A stretch of DNA of 64,000 nt, taken from assembly GCA_016794985.1 (NCBI GenBank), contig JAEUIQ010000070.1, positions 62,001 to 126,000 on the forward strand, in the 5' to 3' direction. Below, one piece after another: positions 28,183-36,276 of the stretch. The DNA comes from Planctomycetaceae bacterium. GTDB lineage: Bacteria > Planctomycetota > Planctomycetia > Pirellulales > Pirellulaceae. Below the pieces are notes generated by a model that did no database searches, was not told where the DNA came from, and was given only the letters and a program-made list of their open reading frames with translations. Position numbers and translations under genes: made by a program. Within the stretch, counting starts at the first letter, position 1; the number at the start of each line of letters is the position of its first letter.

Positions 28183-31100
28183 TCATAGAGACTGCGATGA
28201 AATCACTTGACGCAGTTCCGCGCAGAGATCCGCCGTATTCTGTTTGACAGCCGGGATGACCGACGGCTCGGGACGTTGGCACTCTTTCAATTGTCGTTCC
28301 AATTCGGCAGCCGACTTGGCCGCCCGAGTACCACCAAGATTGGCAGACGTTCCTTTTAGCGTATGCGCGATTCGACGAGCGACTTCCCAATTCCCCGCCT
28401 CGACTTGTCGTTCCAATTCTGAGAACTGCTGATTGACGTCGCCATCAAATGATTCGAACAAAATTGCCAGCAATTCTAAATCACCGTCGATCCGATCACG
28501 GAGTTCATTTCGGTCCAAAACGGGATATTCTTCGACCGCTACCGCTTCGGAATTGGTCTCGACTTGGTTTAGCGGAACGTCTTGCGAGAGCGGTGCTTCA
28601 CAAGCGATCGTGACGTCACTTGACTCACTTGGTTCACTAGAACTTTCGACGCCAGGTTGGCTTCGTTCTACCTCCGTAACTTTCTGGGCGAACGTTTGCG
28701 ACACTTCGACGCCGGGCTTTGCTTGTTCTTGAGCCCATGGCTCCGCAACCATGTTGGCCATGACTTCAAACAACTTGGCGAACTGAATGGGCTTGGAAGC
28801 GTAATCATCCATCCCGGCTTCCAAGCATTTTTCCCGGTCGCCCCGCATCGCGTTGGCCGTTAGAGCGACAATCGGCAGTCTTCCGCCACTGCGGTCGGTA
28901 CGCCCAGCCTTACGGATCTCGCCAGTCGCCGTGTATCCATCCATGTTCGGCATCTGGCAATCCATCAACACAATATCCACCGTGTTCCGCGCCAAGTATT
29001 CGACCGCCTCTAAACCATGGTTTGCCAAGTTAACCTCGTGGCCAGCTTTGGTGAGCACGCGCAGAATCAACTGTTGATTCACGAAATTGTCTTCGGCTAC
29101 CAATATCTTTAAAGGTCGCAAGTTCTTGGTGGCTGAATTGCCTTGAGCGTCATTGCCACGAGCGCGTAAGCGTTGAGAATTTGGCGTCCCGCGTTTTAGA
29201 ACGCTGAGCATACACTCGAGCAACTCCGATTGCTTGATCGGCTTCGTTAAGTACGCCGACAATTCCATCTCCTTAACTTGTTCCGTGAACGCCGAAGCAT
29301 CGCAGGAACTAAGCATCATCACGCGAGTCTGCTTCGCCTTCTCGCTACCGCGAATCAACTGAGTGGTTTCGAATCCATCAATGTCCGGCATCTGCAAGTC
29401 CATCAGGACGAGGTCGAACGGTTTACCCTCATCGAATGCTCGCTCTAATGCCGGAACGGCCTCGTAACCAGACTCCAAAACAACCGACTCCACATGCCAC
29501 GATGCCAACATCTCCTTGAGAATCAAACGGTTCGTACTGTTATCATCGACGACCAAGACGCGCACATTGTCTAAAGTAACTTGCTCTTCGAGTGCGACGG
29601 CGGTTGCGGCATCCAGCGGCCGCTGACAGATCAGTTCGAACTGCACCGAGGTGCCAACCCCTGGTTCGCTTTCCATGACCAAGGTCCCACCCATCAAGTG
29701 GACCAACCGTTGACAGATCGTCAAACCAAGCCCGGTACCGCCGTACTTTCTTGTCGTCGAGTTATCCGCCTGATTGAAGGGCTCGAATAAGCGGGCCAAG
29801 CCAGCCTTGTCGATGCCGATTCCCGTATCCCGGACATGGAACTTCAAACGGCAGGCGTCGCTGTCGCAAGCGATCGCGTCCACCGACACGACCACTTCTC
29901 CTTCATGAGTGAATTTGATGGCATTGCCAACCAGATTAACCAAGACTTGACGAATTCGTCCCGCATCGCCAACCACCCGATCGGGCACATCCGACGAAAT
30001 GCGAAACGCCAGTTCGATCTGCTTGTGATGGGCCCGCAACCCAAACAATTTGAGTGCATCGCCTAACATATCCCGGATATCAAATGGATGCGGATCCAAG
30101 GTCATCTTGTTGGCTTCGATCTTGGAGAAATCCAAGATATCGTTGAGCACGGTCATCAACGCATCGGCTGACGATTGAATCAACTCCAAATGGCGACGTT
30201 GCTCGGCTTGCAGTTCCGTATTCAGCACCAACTCGGTCAATCCCATGATTCCATTCATTGGTGTACGAATTTCATGACTCATATTGGCCAAGAAATCACT
30301 CTTCGCGCGACTGGCTTGATTGGCAGAATCGCGAGCTCGACTAATTTCCTCATTCGCTTCTTGCAGACTCTTGGTTTGTGCTTGTAGTTGTTGACTAAAA
30401 AGATGCGTCAACTCAAGCTGGTGATGCAATGTCGCGTTAAACGATAATCCTGCCACCAATGCAACAATGATGCCGAATGAAATTACAAGCACGACGCCCC
30501 GAGCCACTAACAGGGTCTTGATCCATTCTGCCGCCGAGAAATCGACCCCGACTAGCCCGTCCACCGAGCCATCCGCAGCATAGATCGGAGCGTAGGCACT
30601 GACCCACACGCCCCAGCGGTCGGAATAAGGCACATCGTCAAACGCAACTTCGCCGTCAAAGGCTTGCATCATCGCGTCGGTGTAGTCTTCATACAATTCA
30701 CCGATATCAGTCCGAGCTTCATTTTCACCGTCGATCACACCGTTTTTATCGTAATCGTTCTCAGGATCCACGATAATTTGGACCGTTCCGTCAGACATCC
30801 GCCGCATCGTGTAGACGCTGTGTGCTGAAGGATTGACTTTCTTCCATTGAATTTGGCGATCGATCAGACCCAGGTAAGTTTCCGACTCCGAGTCGTTCAC
30901 ATCCCGCACGTGTTCATGCCCATGCTCTTGTAACTCGATGGCATAGGTGGGAGCAAACCCAGCAATGCTGGCTCGCATTTGTGTGCGTTGAAACTCACTA
31001 ACGTACAGACTGGCCAGCATCGCGCCAGCGACTAGGATCACAACCACCCCAGCCAATCCGACTCGGAAGCTAGTTTTCGTCCGTTGTCGTAACCGAAAGC

Positions 31101-31194
31101 GATCATGCCACAGCCAGACGGATAAGCATAATACGAGGAAGAGGAACTGGTCCAGATAGTTGCTAAACGCGAAATATAGTAAGTCCACACTCAT
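28183..31194 (-). CDS. Hybrid sensor histidine kinase with two receiver domains and HPt
   Basis: 1003 residues. Two membrane helices (about 10-25 and 45-65) and a third at about 230-255 bracket an extracytoplasmic Cache-like sensor. That sensor contains an EF-hand-like loop (NDYDKNGVIDGENE). Then come a coiled coil, HisKA with MSHEIRTPMNGIMG, HATPase with GNAIKF, DTGIGI and GTGLGL, REC1 (VLMDLQMPDIDG), REC2 (VLMDCQMPNMDGY) and HPt (AHTLKGTSANLGG). Every phosphorylatable His and Asp is present, so a full BarA-like phosphorelay can run within the protein. It lies 18 bases downstream of the GGDEF-EAL gene and is presumably co-transcribed with it. Confidence 0.92.
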   Translation of the reverse strand: MSVDLLYFAFSNYLDQFLFLVLCLSVWLWHDRFRLRQRTKTSFRVGLAGVVVILVAGAMLASLYVSEFQRTQMRASIAGFAPTYAIELQEHGHEHVRDVNDSESETYLGLIDRQIQWKKVNPSAHSVYTMRRMSDGTVQIIVDPENDYDKNGVIDGENEARTDIGELYEDYTDAMMQAFDGEVAFDDVPYSDRWGVWVSAYAPIYAADGSVDGLVGVDFSAAEWIKTLLVARGVVLVISFGIIVALVAGLSFNATLHHQLELTHLFSQQLQAQTKSLQEANEEISRARDSANQASRAKSDFLANMSHEIRTPMNGIMGLTELVLNTELQAEQRRHLELIQSSADALMTVLNDILDFSKIEANKMTLDPHPFDIRDMLGDALKLFGLRAHHKQIELAFRISSDVPDRVVGDAGRIRQVLVNLVGNAIKFTHEGEVVVSVDAIACDSDACRLKFHVRDTGIGIDKAGLARLFEPFNQADNSTTRKYGGTGLGLTICQRLVHLMGGTLVMESEPGVGTSVQFELICQRPLDAATAVALEEQVTLDNVRVLVVDDNSTNRLILKEMLASWHVESVVLESGYEAVPALERAFDEGKPFDLVLMDLQMPDIDGFETTQLIRGSEKAKQTRVMMLSSCDASAFTEQVKEMELSAYLTKPIKQSELLECMLSVLKRGTPNSQRLRARGNDAQGNSATKNLRPLKILVAEDNFVNQQLILRVLTKAGHEVNLANHGLEAVEYLARNTVDIVLMDCQMPNMDGYTATGEIRKAGRTDRSGGRLPIVALTANAMRGDREKCLEAGMDDYASKPIQFAKLFEVMANMVAEPWAQEQAKPGVEVSQTFAQKVTEVERSQPGVESSSEPSESSDVTIACEAPLSQDVPLNQVETNSEAVAVEEYPVLDRNELRDRIDGDLELLAILFESFDGDVNQQFSELERQVEAGNWEVARRIAHTLKGTSANLGGTRAAKSAAELERQLKECQRPEPSVIPAVKQNTADLCAELRQVISSQSL

Positions 31195-31212
31195 AAGCGC
31201 ACACGTCCGCTG

Positions 31213-33429
31213 TTACTTGTTACTGCCGGGAAGCGTATTGAAGTTGCTAGTACCGAGCCCAAGTTCTGATTCAAGCGGTGGAACCATCGTGGGCCGTTGT
31301 TGATTTTGTTCTGAGGCAGACTCGAGCATCTTGGTCGCCGACTCGGCCGCCACGGGCTTGGACCACAAATAGCCTTGGGAGTAGTCGCAACCCAACTCTT
31401 TTAGCTTTTGGTAATGCTCTTCTCGCTCCACACCTTCCGCAGTCACTTTGAGCCGAAGACTTCGGGCCAAATCAATCACCGTTTTGACAATCTGCAGACT
31501 TTCGTGACTCGTCAGCATCGAAGTCACGAACGAGCGGTCAATCTTCACGACGTCCATAGGAAAACGATGCAAGTAGGCTAACGAAGAATAGCCAGTGCCA
31601 AAATCATCGACTGCGATTTTCATGCCCAAGCCGCGGATCTCACCCAAGATCTGAATAATCAGGTCTGGGTTCTCCATCAAGATACTTTCAGTCACTTCGA
31701 CACAGATTCGCTGCGGCGCGACGCCTATAGCCTGAACTTTGGACTTGAAGTCTTCTAAGAAATTGGGCTGATAGAGTTGTTTCAGCGAAAAATTCACATT
31801 GACATTCACGGGATAGTCCGGGAAGTCCCGCTGCCAACGCGCAGCCTGTTCGCACGCCATCTCGAAAATCTGCCAGCCTAACGGAACGATCAGCCCCAAC
31901 TCTTCCGCCAGGGTAATGAACTTGAAGGGCGGGACTAATCCTCGGCTTGGACTTTGCCATCGAACCAGTGCTTCAAATCCGACGATTCGGTTGCTTTGGT
32001 TCTCGATCAAGGGCTGATAATGCAACAAGAACTCACGCTTTCGCAACGCTTGTCGCAATTCGTTTTCCATTTCCAGTCGATTGGCGGCTTCTGCTTGCAT
32101 GGCCGGCGTGTATTGTCGTGCTTGATTGCGACCGCGCGACTTGGCGTTGTACATGGCGGTATCCGCTTCACGCAACAAATCTTCAGGCGCCAAATCACCT
32201 TCATGCCCGACCGTCCAACCGATACTGGCGGAAGGTGTGATGGATTGGCCGTCAATTTCGATGGGTTTCCGAATCTCGCTCAAGATTCGCTGTGTGATCA
32301 GCTCCATGTCGGACGGGTCGCGCAAATCTTCTAACAGTATCGTGAACTCATCGCCACCGTGCCGTGCCAACGTTGACGACATGTTTCTCGATATCGAATC
32401 ACATCCGCGTAAGCAAGTTTGTAACCGCTCGGAAAGGGTGATCAGCAATTTGTCACCGGCATCGTGCCCCAAACTGTCATTGACCAGCTTGAAGTTGTCC
32501 AAGTCCAGAAACATAACTGCGAATTGGGACGTGCGTTGTCGCTGATAGCGGTCGATGACCCGCGAAAGTCGATCCAAGAACAACAGGCGATTGGGCAAGC
32601 CGGTCAAGGCATCACCGACCTTGCCTTCGGTAACGTCGGTTAGAGAACCCGCCAAACGTTCGGTGTGCCCGACACTATTGCAGACACTGACACCGCGGCA
32701 CATCATCCAGCGATAGGTTCCATCGCGATGAATCATGCGCAATTCGCAACTGGCGTTCAGACCACAGTACGCCGCTTCTTTCGGTGGCAAGAAGGTCGCT
32801 TGAAATTTCGGCAGGTCGTCGGCATGAATTCGGCTCAGCCATTCTTCGGGCGAATTGCTGATTTCGTGATCCGAGTAACCCAGCATCGATTTCCAACGTG
32901 GGGAGTAATACACCTCGCTGCGAATGATATCCCAGTCCCACAGCCCATCGTTCGAACCACGGGCTGCCAGCGCATAACGCTCTTCACTGTACCGCAGGGC
33001 AATCAATGTCGCCCGCAGTTGCGTGTGAGTGGACGCGCGGATCAAGAGAATTTCGCGGTCAACGGGCTTGGTAATGTAATCGTTAGCACCGGCCCTGAAG
33101 GCTTGCAATAGACGCTCGCGATCCTGTTCTCCCGTGACCATGATCACGGGCAGTTCTGTCATGGAGAACTGCTCGCGGATCTTTGCCAAACACTGCATGC
33201 CATCCATTCCCGGCATGATGACGTCCAAAAGAACCAAATCGAATGGTTCGGCGCCAATTTTCTCCAGTGCTTCGGTTCCGTTAGTGACCTTGGTTGTCAC
33301 ATAGCCGTTGCGAGTCAGCGCATGCGACAACAGTTCTCGATTGACGAGTTCATCGTCAACGATCAAAACCCGGTTGGCACCCGGTGTGGCCGTATGCAAC
33401 TTCGCTGGTGGACTGGCTTGTGATTCCAT
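31213..33429 (-). CDS. REC-PAS-GGDEF-EAL cyclic-di-GMP protein
   Basis: About 738 residues from MESQASPPAK; a TTG six codons upstream is possible. REC domain at about 20-140 (LVLLDVIMPGMDG), PAS with PAC at about 150-270 (DGLWDWDI), GGDEF at about 285-440 and EAL at about 455-705. GGDEF has the intact HGGDEF loop. The usual RxxD inhibitory site is present as RGCD but 13, not five, residues before GGDEF, because of an eight-residue insertion. EAL keeps EALVRW, VEVTES, VDDFGTGYSS, VKIDRSF and EGVE, so phosphodiesterase activity is expected. The neighbouring hybrid kinase probably phosphorylates its REC domain. Confidence 0.92.
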   Translation of the reverse strand: MESQASPPAKLHTATPGANRVLIVDDELVNRELLSHALTRNGYVTTKVTNGTEALEKIGAEPFDLVLLDVIMPGMDGMQCLAKIREQFSMTELPVIMVTGEQDRERLLQAFRAGANDYITKPVDREILLIRASTHTQLRATLIALRYSEERYALAARGSNDGLWDWDIIRSEVYYSPRWKSMLGYSDHEISNSPEEWLSRIHADDLPKFQATFLPPKEAAYCGLNASCELRMIHRDGTYRWMMCRGVSVCNSVGHTERLAGSLTDVTEGKVGDALTGLPNRLLFLDRLSRVIDRYQRQRTSQFAVMFLDLDNFKLVNDSLGHDAGDKLLITLSERLQTCLRGCDSISRNMSSTLARHGGDEFTILLEDLRDPSDMELITQRILSEIRKPIEIDGQSITPSASIGWTVGHEGDLAPEDLLREADTAMYNAKSRGRNQARQYTPAMQAEAANRLEMENELRQALRKREFLLHYQPLIENQSNRIVGFEALVRWQSPSRGLVPPFKFITLAEELGLIVPLGWQIFEMACEQAARWQRDFPDYPVNVNVNFSLKQLYQPNFLEDFKSKVQAIGVAPQRICVEVTESILMENPDLIIQILGEIRGLGMKIAVDDFGTGYSSLAYLHRFPMDVVKIDRSFVTSMLTSHESLQIVKTVIDLARSLRLKVTAEGVEREEHYQKLKELGCDYSQGYLWSKPVAAESATKMLESASEQNQQRPTMVPPLESELGLGTSNFNTLPGSNK

Positions 33430-33793
33430 TGGAGTCACTCGGTACAAGGAGACAGGAACTCAAAAACCTAGGTTCCAATTGACCCCCGCGCCGCGAGTTG
33501 CCGCCGGATTTCCCAGAAAACGGAGGGTGATTTGTATGACCAATACCGATTAATCAACCTGGGAGGCAACACGGCGTTGGATTCTGCCCGGCGAAAATTG
33601 GCTCGTTTGGTTCGAAAACATCCCGACGGTCGGGAAGGTCTCAGCGGTTCAAAGCCAGCGTCGATCCGTATCAGCGTCGCGCGTGCCTGTTCTCAATATT
33701 TTGGGGAATAAAAGTTTGTGGCTCTGCGTATTAACCATCGCACAGACAGTGCGGAAAGATTGATCCCCCGAACTTGTTAGAGGAGGTGAGAAC
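33430..33793. other. Intergenic region upstream of two divergent genes
   Basis: No gene seen. It must hold the promoters of the minus-strand c-di-GMP/kinase unit and of the plus-strand 76-aa gene; no sigma-70 consensus could be assigned with confidence. Confidence 0.4.
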
Positions 33794-34024
33794 ATGCAAG
33801 ACACAAACTTGGTTCCCGCAAACCCAAGTTCTGATGTAGCAGGTCAGCCCGACATCCAACCGAGCCCTCCATTCGAGAGAAAACTGAAGGCCTTGGCGGC
33901 TGTCAGTAGTGCGGATTTTGGCCGTCGGCTCCTGAAAGCTCATCAGGCGAATGAAGCAAAGATCGCACGGGAACGAGCACTCCGGTTGGCCACGTTCTTG
34001 GCGATGATGGCCAATAAGGACTAG
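33794..34024 (+). CDS. Small hypothetical protein (76 aa)
   Basis: Starts at an ATG with a perfect ribosome-binding site (AGGAGGTGAG at 33781-33790, spacing seven), which makes it convincing in spite of its size. The N-terminus is Pro/Ser-rich; residues 27-75 form a basic amphipathic helix (FERKLKALAAVSSADFGRR, ending LATFLAMMANKD). A strong terminator follows at 34068, so it can be expressed apart from the ThiF-like gene. No family recognised. A role as partner or substrate of the ThiF-like protein is speculation. Confidence 0.65.
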   Translation: MQDTNLVPANPSSDVAGQPDIQPSPPFERKLKALAAVSSADFGRRLLKAHQANEAKIARERALRLATFLAMMANKD

Positions 34025-34067
34025 TGCCAACCCTTTTGCCCATAACGCCTAACGACTTCCCAATGAG

Positions 34068-34103
34068 GCACGATGGATTCTACGGATTCATCGTGCTTTT
34101 TTT
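34068..34103 (+). terminator. Rho-independent terminator after the 76-aa gene
   Basis: Stem GCACGATG (34068-34075) with CATCGTGC (34089-34096), extended inwards by near-complementary bases, followed by seven T. Confidence 0.85.
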
Positions 34104-34129
34104 CTATTTACCAGGGACCACAACTAGCC

Positions 34130-35413
34130 ATGAGCCAAAAGAAACAGACCACGACCACCTATCGGCTAAAGATTCGCGAAGACATGTTGACGGCCGCTTT
34201 CGCGGCGTTCTCCAACCGTCAAGCCACGATGGCTTGGGGGAAAGTTTACCGCAGCTATTGCGGTTCCAAGTGCGACCTCATTGTGCGAGAGCTTCGCTTC
34301 ACTCGGTCGCTCCCAACCGGCGACCAGCATTCGCCTTTGTTTGACTGGATTCTGATTCATGCTCCCACCGGACAGCAACAGGGGGAGATCCTAAACAGGA
34401 TTTCGCAGAGTCACGTTCGTATGGGCCAGTTGATGGTTTATTTTGAACCCGGCAATGGCCAGCAGTTCGATCAATGGGTCGGGGCGGTCATCGGGCACGA
34501 CGAACTACAACCTCTCCACACCCTTCAGTTGATCGGTCCTGGCTTGCCCCGATACCGCCGAGCGAAGCCACGAACAAAGTCCCGCACACACCGCCAGCCG
34601 AGTAAAACCACGTCCGAGGAATGGAGCCGTCAAATCGATGTCTTGGGGGAACAAGTTTTCCAGAAATTTCGGTACACCGAAGTCCTGTTCATCGGCTGTG
34701 GTGGGCTGGGGAGTCTCATGATTTCCAGCATGGTTCGCAAGGGTCTCAAGCGAGCAACCTTGGTGGATCATGATGATCTGGAAATCCACAACCGGCCTCG
34801 CACTGTCGGCAACCAGCCACAGGACGTGGGCAAAGCCAAAGCCTTGGTCTTGGGACGATATCTGCACCGGATCCGTCCCGAGTCTCTGTTGACCCTCATT
34901 ACCAAACCAGTGGAAGACGCGAGCGTTTTTGATCGATTTCGCCGAGCGAACGTGGTCATCTCATGCGTCGATAACGACGATTGCCGCAGGTACATTGCCC
35001 AACGTTGTGCCGAATTCCTGTGTGTCAATTTGGACTTGGGAACGATGGTCGCTCGAGCTACCGGTCCAACCGGTAATGTTCCAGCCGTGGCAGACAATCC
35101 ATTGATCATCAGTGCCGATGTCCGTTTGTTGATCCCAGGGGCCTGTTCGGCATGTATAGGTACACTGGAGAACTCCTCCAACACTACATCAGCGGTAGCC
35201 CAGGACTGGCAAGCCGGTGGCCGAGTCGGCTCGTTGCCTTCGATCAATCTTATGGCAGTCGGCACCGCGATCCAAATGTACTTGTCGTTCCTCGCGGGAC
35301 AAATCAACGGGTCGTTCTGGCAACGAATGTCGTGGGATGATGAACGAGGTTTGACGACATCGGCAGGTCGTGTCACCGGCGATCCTCGTTGCCCAATTTG
35401 TCGGCCTCAGTGA
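34130..35413 (+). CDS. ThiF/E1-like adenylyltransferase family protein
   Basis: About 427 residues from MSQKKQTTTTYRL; the in-frame ATG at 34073 lies in the terminator and is unlikely. Residues about 1-165 form an unassigned N-terminal domain, where related proteins may carry JAB- or E2-like domains, but no JAMM signature is seen. The ThiF domain (about 185-400) has the nucleotide loop FIGCGGLGSLM, VDHDDLEIHNRPRT, DVGKAKA and SCVDNDDCRRY. Cys pairs CSAC (after IPGA) and CPIC (near the C-terminus) resemble the zinc site of E1 enzymes. Such genes occur in bacterial ubiquitin-like conjugation and conflict operons. No Ubl-like gene is evident nearby. Confidence 0.82.
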   Translation: MSQKKQTTTTYRLKIREDMLTAAFAAFSNRQATMAWGKVYRSYCGSKCDLIVRELRFTRSLPTGDQHSPLFDWILIHAPTGQQQGEILNRISQSHVRMGQLMVYFEPGNGQQFDQWVGAVIGHDELQPLHTLQLIGPGLPRYRRAKPRTKSRTHRQPSKTTSEEWSRQIDVLGEQVFQKFRYTEVLFIGCGGLGSLMISSMVRKGLKRATLVDHDDLEIHNRPRTVGNQPQDVGKAKALVLGRYLHRIRPESLLTLITKPVEDASVFDRFRRANVVISCVDNDDCRRYIAQRCAEFLCVNLDLGTMVARATGPTGNVPAVADNPLIISADVRLLIPGACSACIGTLENSSNTTSAVAQDWQAGGRVGSLPSINLMAVGTAIQMYLSFLAGQINGSFWQRMSWDDERGLTTSAGRVTGDPRCPICRPQ

Positions 35414-35429
35414 ATGGTTTCCTGGCGAT

Positions 35430-35877
35430 AGTAGTGGATCGCTCCGCGATCCAACATGGTAGTGGATCGCTCCGCGATCCAACTCGACCGCTTGAACCAA
35501 CCGCCAGAGCGCTCCGCGATCCTACTTGGTTCGCGGAACCAACCACGACGCGCCATGGTAGTGGATCGCTCCGCGATCCTACTCAACCGCTTGAACCAAC
35601 CGCCAGAACGCTCCGCGATCCTACTTGGTTCGCGGAGCCAACCACGACGCGCCATGGTAGTGGATCGCTCCGCGATCCTACTCGACCGCTTGAACCAACC
35701 GCCAGAACGCTCCGCGATCCTACTTGGTTCGCGGAGCGAACCACGACACACCATGGTAGTGGATCGCTCCGCGATCCTACATGGTAGTGGATCGCTCCGC
35801 GATCCAACTCGACCGCTTGAACAAACCGCCAGATCACTCCGCGGTCCAACTTGGTTCGCGGAGCGAACCACTACTCT
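35430..35877. repeat. 99-bp tandem palindromic repeat array
   Basis: Three 99-base units start at about 35458, 35557 and 35656, flanked by partial units at 35430, 35755 and 35783. Each unit holds the hairpin GGATCGC-TCC-GCGATCC after TGGTAGT, then CCGCTTGAACCAACCGCCAG, a second GCGATCC arm and TTGGTTCGCGGA. Period 99 is a multiple of three and all three frames stay open, so long false reading frames run through it on both strands. The same sequence occurs inside the NTPase gene at 36526-36663. Confidence 0.92.
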
Positions 35878-35992
35878 GCTACCCCAATCCTTCACATAAA
35901 ACTTTGATCAAGAAAAAGCGGAATAAACGCTTCGGCTTCTGCGTAATAACAACGAACCAACTTCCCCCGCTTTCTTCGTTAGGAGCCCGCCC

Positions 35993-36160
35993 ATGTCGAA
36001 CTTCGACCCTACTCATTTGAATCGTGAAGAGATCCGTGATAACGACGGTAACGTGATTTACGTCACCTATTCCGGTAATGTCACGGAATCTCCCAAGCAA
36101 TCATCGGTTGTTTGGCGAGTGATCGTCGCCATCGTGAGTTTGTTTGGAATCATCCGTTAG
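35993..36160 (+). CDS. Small membrane protein (55 aa)
   Basis: ATG with AGGAG at 35981-35985. The product starts MSNFDPTHLNREEIRDNDGN, continues with a short beta-like stretch (VIYVTYSGNV) and ends in a hydrophobic helix (VVWRVIVAIVSLFGIIR) that could cross the membrane. A perfect 11-bp terminator follows 25 bases after the stop. The ribosome-binding site, terminator and sensible protein pattern together support a real gene. Family unknown; its place just before a STAND NTPase makes a small membrane-acting partner conceivable. Confidence 0.6.
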   Translation: MSNFDPTHLNREEIRDNDGNVIYVTYSGNVTESPKQSSVVWRVIVAIVSLFGIIR

Positions 36161-36185
36161 GTCGGATGTTTTTCGAAAAAGCTCG

Positions 36186-36220
36186 AAAACGCTCCAGCGA
36201 ACCGTTGGAGCGTTTTTTTT
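36186..36220 (+). terminator. Rho-independent terminator after the 55-aa gene
   Basis: Perfect 11-bp stem AAAACGCTCCA (36186-36196) with TGGAGCGTTTT (36206-36216), nine-base loop, run of eight T. It argues that the NTPase gene has its own start downstream and is not read from the frame beginning at 36112. Confidence 0.9.
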
Positions 36221-36276
36221 GTATACTTTGCAAGTCTAGCCCCCACCCGGAAATCCCCCCAGGTCTTGAACATGTC

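Noticed and set aside
35389..35899. Long overlapping reading frames on both strands through the 99-bp array
   Set aside because: They exist only because the unit length is a multiple of three and lacks stops. Their translations are 33-residue repeats of Arg/Ser/Pro with no start signal.
36112..36276. Extension of NTPase 1 upstream to 36112
   Set aside because: The stretch overlaps the 55-aa gene and reads through a perfect terminator hairpin.
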